A stretch of 64,000 bases of DNA from Flavobacterium sp. (GTDB taxonomy: Bacteria; Bacteroidota; Bacteroidia; Flavobacteriales; Flavobacteriaceae): contig NZ_PNNA01000066.1 in the NCBI RefSeq assembly GCF_013823965.1, positions 1 to 64,000 of the forward strand, read 5' to 3'. Numbering within the stretch: the first letter of the stretch is position 1; every line of letters begins with the position of its first letter. Positions 38,111 through 45,561 of this stretch are shown here, one piece after another. A program made the translations under genes and the position numbers. A model generated the notes under the pieces. That model worked only from the letters and a program-made list of their open reading frames with translations. It was not told the origin of the DNA and searched no databases.

Positions 38111-39022
38111 TTAAATATGACCAAGCACAAAATACCAAAAGATTAATGTGATAAAAGAAATTGGAATTCCAAAACCAATCATCATACTGCTCAATTTTGG
38201 TTTTAAACCATAAGAAGAGGCCAGAATACTAGCCGTAATCATTGGCGCCATCGCCGATTCCATTATGGATACTTGAATAATTTGGGAATGTTGATTCAAA
38301 ACCACAACGTACAAAAAATAAAACAGTGCCGGAGTTAACATTAATTTAAATAAAAGTCCCAATCCAAGGAATTTCCAATGCTGGCTTTTCCTGTCAAAAT
38401 GCAGCTGCAAACCAACCGAAAGCATGGCCAATGGCGTCATCGCACTTCCTGTTTTTTGCAACAAAAATTGAATCATGTCTTGAAAATCATAATGAAACAC
38501 ATTCATCAAACAAGCAATAACAAAGGTGATGAATGGCGGGAAAAATAGAATTTTTTTCACAATATGACTTCCACTGGAACTTCCCGATGAATATAAAATT
38601 GCCGTCAAAATTCCCAAGGTAGAAAGCACGACAAAAGAACCCGGCTGATCCACTAAAATGGCTGTTTTTAAACCTTCTGGACCATATAAAGCTTCAATGA
38701 TGGGAAACCCCAAGAACGAAGTGTTTCCAAAACCTGCGGTAATAATTAAGCAACCCGTAAGTTTTTTGGACCAACCCAATCTTTTTCCAAGAAAGCTGAA
38801 AAACAAATAAGAAACGGCAAACCCAATCCAAGCAACGCCAACCGGAAAAAAAAGCTGGCTGTCCAATTTAATTTTTGGAATATAATACAGCGCCAATGCA
38901 GGGAGACAAAAATAAACCACAATTTGGTTTAGTAATTTATGGCTATTGGTTGGGAACCGTTTTACATTTTGCAATACAATTCCAAGTGATAAAAAAACGA
39001 AGATTAGAATGAAGTTGCTCAT
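38111..39022 (-). CDS. AEC (auxin efflux carrier) family permease
   Basis: This protein of about 303 aa has ten predicted membrane helices in two inverted halves, with CLPALALYYIPKI and the later GFGNTSFLGFPIIEALYGPE, matching AEC transporters of small organic anions. MTPLAMLSVGLQLHF marks the second half. An in-frame TTG lies 9 nt further upstream, but the ATG (SNFILIFVFLSLG) at 39022 is the natural start. Substrate cannot be predicted. meaB is divergent, 113 nt away. Confidence 0.88.
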   Translation of the reverse strand: MSNFILIFVFLSLGIVLQNVKRFPTNSHKLLNQIVVYFCLPALALYYIPKIKLDSQLFFPVGVAWIGFAVSYLFFSFLGKRLGWSKKLTGCLIITAGFGNTSFLGFPIIEALYGPEGLKTAILVDQPGSFVVLSTLGILTAILYSSGSSSGSHIVKKILFFPPFITFVIACLMNVFHYDFQDMIQFLLQKTGSAMTPLAMLSVGLQLHFDRKSQHWKFLGLGLLFKLMLTPALFYFLYVVVLNQHSQIIQVSIMESAMAPMITASILASSYGLKPKLSSMMIGFGIPISFITLIFWYFVLGHI

Positions 39023-39135
39023 ATGCCCCAAAGATATTGACTAATTTGGTATTTCCCCAATACATAAATGTAAATGTGCTATTTTTGGATTAAATTAAAA
39101 TTTAAGCACTAATTTTACTAAAACCTTTTTAAGTT

Positions 39136-40224
39136 TTGGAAAAAGACAAAATAAAAAACTCTGCGCTTCACGAAAAACCTGGAATTTCTCCACCGGAAAT
39201 TGTCAGTTCCAATGCCGTGAACCAAGTTCAGAAATTTAGAAAAATTCAACCTTCCTCTCAGGAATTAATTGACGGAATTTTATCTGGAAACATTTCTGCA
39301 TTGAGTCGTGCGATTACCTTGGTCGAAAGCACCAATGCCGGTCATTTGGCTAAAGCCAATGAAGTAATTAATGCTTGCTTGCCACACGCAAATAAATCAG
39401 TTCGAATAGGAATTACGGGAGTTCCCGGCGTTGGGAAAAGTACTTTTATCGAAGCCTTTGGAAAATATTTGACTTCGTTAGGAAAAAAAGTGGCCGTTCT
39501 CGCCGTTGATCCCAGCAGCACGATTTCACACGGAAGTATCCTGGGCGATAAAACTCGAATGGAAGAACTGGTAAAAGATGCCAATGCCTACATTAGACCT
39601 TCGGCATCCGGGGAAACTCTTGGTGGCGTGGCACGAAAAACCAGAGAAACCATAACCCTTTGTGAAGCTGCCGGATTTGACACCATACTTATAGAAACGG
39701 TTGGCGTTGGCCAAAGCGAAACCGCGGTTCACAGTATGGTCGATTTCTTTTTATTACTGAAAATTTCTGGCGCCGGCGATGAATTGCAAGGCATCAAACG
39801 CGGCATTATGGAAATGGCAGATGCCATCATAATCAATAAAGCCGATGGTGACAATATCAAAAAAGCAAATTTGGCAAAAACGGAATTCAATAAAGCTTTG
39901 CATCTTTTTCCAGCCAAAAAATCAGGTTGGACTCCTACTACTGCTACTTGCAGTGCTTTAACCCACGATGGAATTCCGGAAGTTTGGGAAACCATTTTAA
40001 AATTTTCAGAACTCACAAAAGAGAATCATTATTTCTTCGAAAAACGAAAAGAACAAAATCAATATTGGATGTTGGAAACCATCAATGAGCAATTGAAAAC
40101 CAACTTTTACAACCATCCTGAAATTCAAAATCTATTGGATTCCACAAAAAAAGCGGTGCAAAACGATGAAATCTCACCATTTGCAGCCGCTCAATTATTG
40201 CTGGAAAAATATTTTAATGTTTAG
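39136..40224 (+). CDS. meaB: Methylmalonyl-CoA mutase-associated GTPase MeaB
   Basis: This 362-aa P-loop GTPase protects and loads cobalamin in methylmalonyl-CoA mutase. Motifs: GITGVPGVGKSTFIEAFG (Walker A), VAVLAVDPSSTISHGSILGD, KTRMEELVKDANAYIRPSAS and ETVGVGQSETAVHSM (Walker B region), with INKADGD as the G4 motif. The start is TTG, as no ATG exists before the conserved region. The mutase genes are not in this window. A degraded copy of its last 23 or so codons lies 1 kb downstream on the same strand. Confidence 0.94.
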   Translation: MEKDKIKNSALHEKPGISPPEIVSSNAVNQVQKFRKIQPSSQELIDGILSGNISALSRAITLVESTNAGHLAKANEVINACLPHANKSVRIGITGVPGVGKSTFIEAFGKYLTSLGKKVAVLAVDPSSTISHGSILGDKTRMEELVKDANAYIRPSASGETLGGVARKTRETITLCEAAGFDTILIETVGVGQSETAVHSMVDFFLLLKISGAGDELQGIKRGIMEMADAIIINKADGDNIKKANLAKTEFNKALHLFPAKKSGWTPTTATCSALTHDGIPEVWETILKFSELTKENHYFFEKRKEQNQYWMLETINEQLKTNFYNHPEIQNLLDSTKKAVQNDEISPFAAAQLLLEKYFNV

Positions 40225-40236
40225 CAAAATGACTTT

Positions 40237-41025
40237 TTAACGAATGTTACTCACCGAATTCTTGGCAGTATCATGTTTTGTTTTTAAAACGCCATTTTCT
40301 ACGGTAAAACCAATACGAACTTGAGTTTTTAAAGTATCCTTTAAACCTGAAGTGGCCTTTTCTACTATAACAAACGCCAATTCATATTCCCCGTCAGCCA
40401 GTTCAAATGCAGCGTCTTTTTCACTATCTTGTATTTTGAAAACCTGTTTCCCTGAATTAGGGTTGTTTATTCTTCCCGTGGCTGCATACGAAGCTGAAGC
40501 CGCTCCACCTCCGGCTCCTCCGGCTAAATTGCCCACACTGGAAACAGCTGCCGAAATAACGGCGCCACCTGGCAACGCTCCACCCAACAGGGAAGCACCT
40601 TGCGATAAAGCGCTACCAGCGGCGTGCAAACCTGCATTCACTTTTTCTCCAAAAGTTTTGCATTCACTTCTAGACAATTCATTGATGCTTTTGTCAGTGG
40701 TATTGACTCTGTATCCTTCGCTGGAAGGAAACAAAACAACGCAACCTCCTTCAACCAATGTTACATTTATTTTTCCTGAATTTACTTTTTCGCCAAAAGT
40801 TGCTCCTTGAGTTTGTTTGGCAACAGTGACATTCATCGAAATTCGATTTGGCATGCCACTATTGAGGCTATTGATACTGCTTTTTTGATTGACATTAGCC
40901 GAAATGCTTTCCGTATTGACATCACTTATTTTTCCTGCTGACTTTAGTTTGTCTTGGGCGTTTAAACTGGCAAAAGCCAACAAAAACAAAACAGTCCACA
41001 TACTTATCTTTTTAAAATTTTTCAT
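40237..41025 (-). CDS. Secreted protein with a Gly/Ala-rich segment, function unknown
   Basis: This 262-aa protein has a signal peptide (MWTVLFLLAFASLNAQ, residues about 9-24). A polar N-terminal region follows, then GATFGEKVNSGKINVTLVEG, and a Gly/Ala-rich hydrophobic stretch at about residues 135-180 that looks like a membrane-inserting segment or a glycine-zipper. A beta-rich C-terminal domain (about 190-262) follows. The sequence TFGEKVNSG recurs as TFGEKVNAG, an internal repeat. I do not recognise a family. It lies between meaB and a decayed copy of the meaB 3' end, so its locus arose through a local rearrangement. Confidence 0.75.
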   Translation of the reverse strand: MKNFKKISMWTVLFLLAFASLNAQDKLKSAGKISDVNTESISANVNQKSSINSLNSGMPNRISMNVTVAKQTQGATFGEKVNSGKINVTLVEGGCVVLFPSSEGYRVNTTDKSINELSRSECKTFGEKVNAGLHAAGSALSQGASLLGGALPGGAVISAAVSSVGNLAGGAGGGAASASYAATGRINNPNSGKQVFKIQDSEKDAAFELADGEYELAFVIVEKATSGLKDTLKTQVRIGFTVENGVLKTKHDTAKNSVSNIR

Positions 41026-41153
41026 AATAATCTAAATTTAAAGGTTTGTGATATATCCGTTGCAATTAATTTTTGTTACCCTGTTTTTATAAAAAACAAC
41101 TTCCCAAGTTACAATTATTTTCATTTGAAAATTATTTTTTATTGATTAATAAT

Positions 41154-41221
41154 AAAAAAGCGGAGCAAAACGATGAATTTTCACCTTTTGCATCCGCTCA
41201 ATTAATGTTGGAAAAGTATTT
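41154..41221 (+). pseudogene. Duplicated, decayed 3' fragment of meaB
   Basis: These 68 nt match the last part of meaB (40147-40214) with about 60 identical positions by my count. The predicted peptides KKAEQNDEFSPFASAQLMLE and KKAVQNDEISPFAAAQLLLE are nearly the same. No start codon or upstream MeaB domain is present, so it is a non-functional remnant. It lies in the 206-nt gap upstream of the secreted-protein gene, in direct orientation to meaB. Confidence 0.8.
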
Positions 41222-41232
41222 AAAAAAACAAC

Positions 41233-41463
41233 TTACTCTTTTTCATAACGCTCCATTTCTCGGTCATAAAAATCATTGGCAAGAACAATAAGGCCTTCCA
41301 TTTCTGCATTCAATTCACCTTCGTCAAGGTCTTCCGCTTCTTCTAAAAACTCCACCTCATCGTCTTTTAGATTGATAATAAATCTAGGATAATCCAAGTG
41401 AATGATGAAAATATCATCTGGAAAATCAGTGTTGTCGCCTAGTAAAAATTTTGGTAATTCCAT
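41233..41463 (-). CDS. Small acidic conserved hypothetical protein
   Basis: This 76-aa protein starts ELPKFLLGDNTDFPDDIFII and becomes highly acidic (DDEVEFLEEAEDLDEGELNA). Similar small acidic proteins occur across Flavobacteriia, to my recollection, but no function is known. No membrane segment or signal peptide is present. Its 3' end almost touches the meaB remnant. Confidence 0.78.
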   Translation of the reverse strand: MELPKFLLGDNTDFPDDIFIIHLDYPRFIINLKDDEVEFLEEAEDLDEGELNAEMEGLIVLANDFYDREMERYEKE

Positions 41464-41475
41464 TTTATTTGTTTA

Positions 41476-41537
41476 TTCGGTTAATCGGTTATTTGTTTTT
41501 TCGATTAACCGATTAAATAAATAACCGATTAACCGAA
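41476..41537. repeat. Inverted/tandem repeat of a TTAATCGGTTA-type unit
   Basis: TTCGGTTAATCGGTTATTT (41476-41494) is the exact inverted complement of 41519-41537. A third, related copy lies between them at 41500-41518 (TTCGATTAACCGATTAAAT). The structure fills the gap between the prohibitin gene's stop and the acidic protein's start, and could act as a terminator or regulatory repeat. Confidence 0.6.
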
Positions 41538-41542
41538 AAAAA

Positions 41543-42451
41543 TTATTTATCAGACAAAATTACTGGCGCACTTCCTTTTCCCATAAAAATAATTTTGGTA
41601 TTCGGAGATGTGGCAATTTCTTTTTGTGCTTTAATTTGTTCGTATTGCAATTGTTTATCGGTCAAGCCAGAAGAAATAATTCTTTGATAATCAGCAATCC
41701 CTTGTGCTTCTACCCTTTTTCGTTCGGCTTCTTGTTTTTCTTTCTGCAAAACAAACTGCATTTTTTGGGCGTCTTGCTCCGCATTAATTTTGCTTTCAAT
41801 AGTTGTTTTTACCGAAGCTGGAAGGTTGATGTTTCTAATCAAAAGCTGCTCTAAAATTAAACCTCTTGCTTTAAAATCTTCTTCAATACTTTTGAAAATT
41901 CGTTCTTGAAATTCGTTTCTTTTTGTAGAGTATAAAGCCACGGCGTCATAATAAACAGCGTTGTCACGAATACGGGTTCTGGTAACGGGACGCACAATTT
42001 TATCGGTATAATTTACGCCTATTTGTTTAAAAATTTTTGGTGCATCAGCTCCTGAAATTTTATACAAAACTGTTAAATCGATAACCACTTCCAATCCATC
42101 ATTAGACAAAACACGGATCGCATCGTCGCCTTCTTGTGCCCCTTCACTATGGTCAGCAGACATCGTGTAATTCTGGGTTTGAATGTCAAAATCAGTTACG
42201 TCCAAAAGTGGGTTAATCAAATGCAAGCCACTTTCCAAAACATCGGATTGAACGCTTCCGTAAAGTGATTTAACACCTACTTTTCCAGCATCAATTTGCT
42301 TGAACATCGACGAGAAAACACCCAAAGCAATTACTAAAACTCCAATAATTTTAAGCGTATTCGAAAACTTGAAAAAAGGACTGCTTGCATTGCTTCTTAA
42401 AGCAAAACTCACAATCAGTAAAATAACCCCAATAATAATAAATAGTATCAT
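41543..42451 (-). CDS. Prohibitin-family SPFH membrane protein
   Basis: This 302-aa protein has a hydrophobic N-terminus with two closely spaced helices (residues about 1-20 and 31-48) and then an SPFH/Band 7 domain (DAGKVGVKSLYGSVQSDVLE through RTRIRDNAVYYDAVALYSTK). A coiled-coil tail (NAEQDAQKMQFVLQKEKQEA, then ERKRVEAQGIADYQR) completes the prohibitin layout. Such proteins form large ring-like membrane assemblies and bind FtsH-type proteases. No FtsH gene is adjacent, so any link is inference. Confidence 0.92.
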   Translation of the reverse strand: MILFIIIGVILLIVSFALRSNASSPFFKFSNTLKIIGVLVIALGVFSSMFKQIDAGKVGVKSLYGSVQSDVLESGLHLINPLLDVTDFDIQTQNYTMSADHSEGAQEGDDAIRVLSNDGLEVVIDLTVLYKISGADAPKIFKQIGVNYTDKIVRPVTRTRIRDNAVYYDAVALYSTKRNEFQERIFKSIEEDFKARGLILEQLLIRNINLPASVKTTIESKINAEQDAQKMQFVLQKEKQEAERKRVEAQGIADYQRIISSGLTDKQLQYEQIKAQKEIATSPNTKIIFMGKGSAPVILSDK

Positions 42452-42533
42452 TTTTTTGAAAATTAATTTGTTCGATGATTATACGATGAATTATATTGGA
42501 AGTTACACAGTTTTAAGAAAAAACTTAAAATTT

Positions 42534-43910
42534 TTAGAGGTTTTGCATTGCCAACTTTTTAGTCAATCTCGCAAAGCGAATATACAAAAATAAAGCTGCC
42601 GCCGTCAATCCCGCCAAAAGGCCAATCCAGATTCCTGTTGCGCCCAAATCAGTATGTTTTCCTAAATAATACGAAATAGGAAAACCAACAATCCAATAGG
42701 CCACAAAGGTGATATACATTGGGATTTTCACGTCCTGCATTCCTCTCAAAGCACCCAGAACCACTACTTGAATCCCATCTGATATTTGGAATACGGCTGC
42801 CACCAAAAGTAATTTGGACGCAATTTCTATTATTTCATTATTATCCAACAGCTGTTTTAAGTCCGTCATGTTCAAAAACAAATGCGGAAGGTAATGGTGA
42901 AAAACAACAAAGACGAGTCCGAAGAAAATTTCCACCATTATTGCCAACAAAAATATGGAGCGGGCAACGATTATCAATTGTTTGTAGTCTTTCATTCCCT
43001 TGGCATTGCTGACGCGTATCATCGCTGCCACGCTAAATCCCATGGCGACCATAAAAGTGGAAGATGCCAAAGTCAACGCAATCTGATTGGCCGCTTGGCT
43101 ATTTTTCCCTAGCGAACCCGAAAGCCAAATGGCCGCCGTGAACAAAGTCACTTCAAACAACATTTGCATCGCCGAAGGCAAACCCAAATTAATGATTTTT
43201 TTCAAGATGGATTTTCGAATTTCCTTGAAAGTAAAATTCTTGAAATATTTTTTGAAAGCCGCATTTTTTCGAAGAATAAAGTGCATAAAAAACACCATCA
43301 TGATTCTGGAAATCACGGTTCCCAATGCTGCTCCGAGAATTCCCAATTTTGGAAAACCCCAAACGCCGTAAATCAATACATAATTGAAGAAAATATGAAC
43401 CACATTGGCCAAATAAATGGCATACATCGAATATTTGGTTTGTGACAAACCATCGGCAAATTGTTTGTATCCTTGAAAAATAATCACGGGAATGAGCGAA
43501 AAAGCAACCCAATCAATATAAGGAGCGGCCAAATCGACCACCGCTTCGGGCTGGTTCATCAAGCGCATTATGGGCTTGGCCAAAACAATCAAAATGAATA
43601 TGACAATCCCCAAAAGCGTGCACAACAACAAGCCGTGATGAAAAGTGGTTCGGATTTTTTTGTCGTCTTTTTCGGCATCGGCTTCAGCAATTAAAGGCGT
43701 TATGGCTGTGGAAAATCCAATTCCCAGCGACATTCCTATAAAGATAAAACTATTGCCCAGCGAAACTGCCGCCAATTCAGTGGAACCAAGGTTTCCCACC
43801 ATAAAATTGTCAACAATCCCTATCAATGTGTGTCCAAGCATTCCCAGAATGACAGGATAAGCCAGACTCAGATTATAGGAGAACTCTTTGGTATATCGAG
43901 AAAAATTCAC
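42534..43910 (-). CDS. MATE-family multidrug/Na+ efflux transporter
   Basis: This 458-aa protein has 12 membrane helices in two homologous halves of the MATE fold, with GMLGHTLIGIVDNFMVGNLG and the related GFSVAAMIRVSNAKGMKD in the second half. It exports cationic or other small compounds with Na+ or H+. The start is GTG (NFSRYTKEFS), preceded by a -7 element. The substrate is unknown. Confidence 0.94.
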   Translation of the reverse strand: MNFSRYTKEFSYNLSLAYPVILGMLGHTLIGIVDNFMVGNLGSTELAAVSLGNSFIFIGMSLGIGFSTAITPLIAEADAEKDDKKIRTTFHHGLLLCTLLGIVIFILIVLAKPIMRLMNQPEAVVDLAAPYIDWVAFSLIPVIIFQGYKQFADGLSQTKYSMYAIYLANVVHIFFNYVLIYGVWGFPKLGILGAALGTVISRIMMVFFMHFILRKNAAFKKYFKNFTFKEIRKSILKKIINLGLPSAMQMLFEVTLFTAAIWLSGSLGKNSQAANQIALTLASSTFMVAMGFSVAAMIRVSNAKGMKDYKQLIIVARSIFLLAIMVEIFFGLVFVVFHHYLPHLFLNMTDLKQLLDNNEIIEIASKLLLVAAVFQISDGIQVVVLGALRGMQDVKIPMYITFVAYWIVGFPISYYLGKHTDLGATGIWIGLLAGLTAAALFLYIRFARLTKKLAMQNL

Positions 43911-43929
43911 TTTGTTTTTTTTTAGTTGG

Positions 43930-43937
43930 CAAAGATA
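43930..43937 (-). promoter_or_regulatory. -7 element upstream of the MATE gene
   Basis: TATCTTTG on the minus strand, 20 nt before the GTG start of the MATE gene, matches TAnnTTTG. A TTG is 15 nt upstream, closer than the usual 19. Confidence 0.45.
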
Positions 43938-44024
43938 TGGTAAAACACATCACAAATTCGATTGATTTTACTAATTTCGAATGGCGCACCAAACCCTCAC
44001 GAAACAACTGTCAACAGCTTTTTT

Positions 44025-44852
44025 ATGCCAAACTTTGCACTCCAACTTTTATTTGAAATCATCGGTCTTGGTTCTGCATCAGGACTCGTCCACAAAGACA
44101 ATTCCTTGTTCATTATTTCCGACAACAGTTCCTTTCTATACGAATACAAAATTCAGGAAAAAGAACTTTCGAGAATAAAACTCTTCGAAAACGGCCAAGA
44201 AAACATTCCCAAAAAAGACAAATTCGATTTTGAATCTATTGCCCTGAAAGGAAATAAACTCCATCTTTTGGGTTCCGGTTCCACTTCCAAAAGAGAAAAA
44301 AGGATAATTTACAATCTTGATTCCAAAAAAACAGAAGAAAAAGAGTTGTCGAAATTGTACAAAAACCTAAAAGAAACCACTTCGATTGCTGATGATGAGT
44401 TAAATATTGAAGGTGCTTTATTTTGCAACGAAAATTGGCATTTGTTTCAACGAGGAAACGGAGCCAACTCCAAAAATGGGATTTTCAAAACTAAATCACT
44501 TGAAACAGAAAATCAAATCGAGTTTATCAAAGTACCATTGCCAAAAATCAAACATGTGGAAACTTCGTTTACCGATGCTATTTTGGTTGATGACAAAATT
44601 TACTTTTTGGCCACGGCCGAAGACACGACTTCCACTTACGATGATGGCGAAATATTGGGAAGTCTCATTGGACGAATGAACAGCCAAACATTCGAAATTG
44701 AATTCACCCAAAAAATCTCCGACAACCATAAATTCGAAGGATTGTCGCTTTACAATAAAACCGAAACCGAAATCCAATTTCTGATTTGCGAAGACAATGA
44801 TTCAGACCTTTTGGAAACCAATATTTACAAATTGTCGATTCCATTACAATAA
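44025..44852 (+). CDS. Beta-propeller-like hypothetical protein (DUF6929-like)
   Basis: This protein of about 275 aa has repeated beta-strand-rich segments typical of a propeller: SASGLVHKDNSLFIISDNSS, FDFESIALKGNKLHLLGSGS and TSFTDAILVDDKIYFLATAE. The glycine/aspartate turns recur about every 45-50 residues. I recall this pattern from a Bacteroidetes-wide family of unknown function. The start at ATG 44025 is preferred over an upstream in-frame TTG because the conserved region begins at it. No signal peptide. No close functional neighbour. Confidence 0.65.
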   Translation: MPNFALQLLFEIIGLGSASGLVHKDNSLFIISDNSSFLYEYKIQEKELSRIKLFENGQENIPKKDKFDFESIALKGNKLHLLGSGSTSKREKRIIYNLDSKKTEEKELSKLYKNLKETTSIADDELNIEGALFCNENWHLFQRGNGANSKNGIFKTKSLETENQIEFIKVPLPKIKHVETSFTDAILVDDKIYFLATAEDTTSTYDDGEILGSLIGRMNSQTFEIEFTQKISDNHKFEGLSLYNKTETEIQFLICEDNDSDLLETNIYKLSIPLQ

Positions 44853-44888
44853 TCTTATGACTAGAATTAATAAATATCCAGTTTTTTT

Positions 44889-44960
44889 GCCACTGATTTC
44901 ACTGATTTACACAGATTTTTAATGTGGTAAGAAAATAATCTGCGAATCTGCGGTTAATTT
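44889..44960. repeat. Degenerate intergenic repeat (CACTGATTTCACTGATT type)
   Basis: CCACTGATTTCACTGATTTA and the downstream AATCTGCGAATCTGCGG are imperfect inverted repeats. It is another of the scattered intergenic repeats seen in Flavobacteriia. It fills most of the gap between the propeller-like gene and the sigma factor. Confidence 0.5.
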
Positions 44961-45022
44961 TTTTTTAACCTCCTCCCAACCTTTTTCTCTTTTCAACCCT
45001 CTTTAGTAGAAAGACAACAATT

Positions 45023-45559
45023 GTGATAAACGAAAACTTAATTTCTGATTGCAAAAAAATGCACCGCGATGCCCAGCGTCAAGTGTATGAGCTTATGGCT
45101 CCAAAATTGTACCGCACTTGCAAGCGCTACCTAAAGAAGGAAGAAGAAATAGAAGAAGCCTTGGCCGATGCTTTCTACACTATTTTTACAAAACTCGACC
45201 AACTCAAAGAGTTTGAAGCTTTTGAAGCTTGGTCCCGAAAAATTACGGTCAATCATTGTTTGGCGACCATCAAGAAAAATACCAATTTCAATTTGTATCT
45301 CGATGATGTCAAAACCCTTTCGCAACCCTTTACAGATGAAGTAACGGAACTCGAAGAGGAAGATTTACTGAATTTGCTCAATCACATTCCCGAAGGTTGC
45401 AAAACTATTTTTAATCTTTTCGTTATCGAAGGCTATGGCCACAAAGAAATTGCAATTATGCTCAACATTTCCGAAGGCACATCCAAATCACAATTGAATG
45501 CTTCGAAAACCAAGCTAAAAGAATTAGTAAATAATTTGTATTACCAAAAAGCGAAATAG
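45023..45559 (+). CDS. ECF-type RNA polymerase sigma factor
   Basis: This 178-aa protein has sigma-70 region 2 (RQVYELMAPKLYRTCKRYLK, then EEALADAFYTIFTKLDQL) and region 4 (EGYGHKEIAIMLNISEGTSK) with no region 3, hence group 4 (ECF). The start is GTG, with no in-frame ATG upstream. The next gene begins 2 nt after the stop and encodes a membrane protein whose N-terminus looks like an anti-sigma factor, so the two probably form a signalling pair. Confidence 0.9.
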   Translation: MINENLISDCKKMHRDAQRQVYELMAPKLYRTCKRYLKKEEEIEEALADAFYTIFTKLDQLKEFEAFEAWSRKITVNHCLATIKKNTNFNLYLDDVKTLSQPFTDEVTELEEEDLLNLLNHIPEGCKTIFNLFVIEGYGHKEIAIMLNISEGTSKSQLNASKTKLKELVNNLYYQKAK

Positions 45560-45561
45560 TC

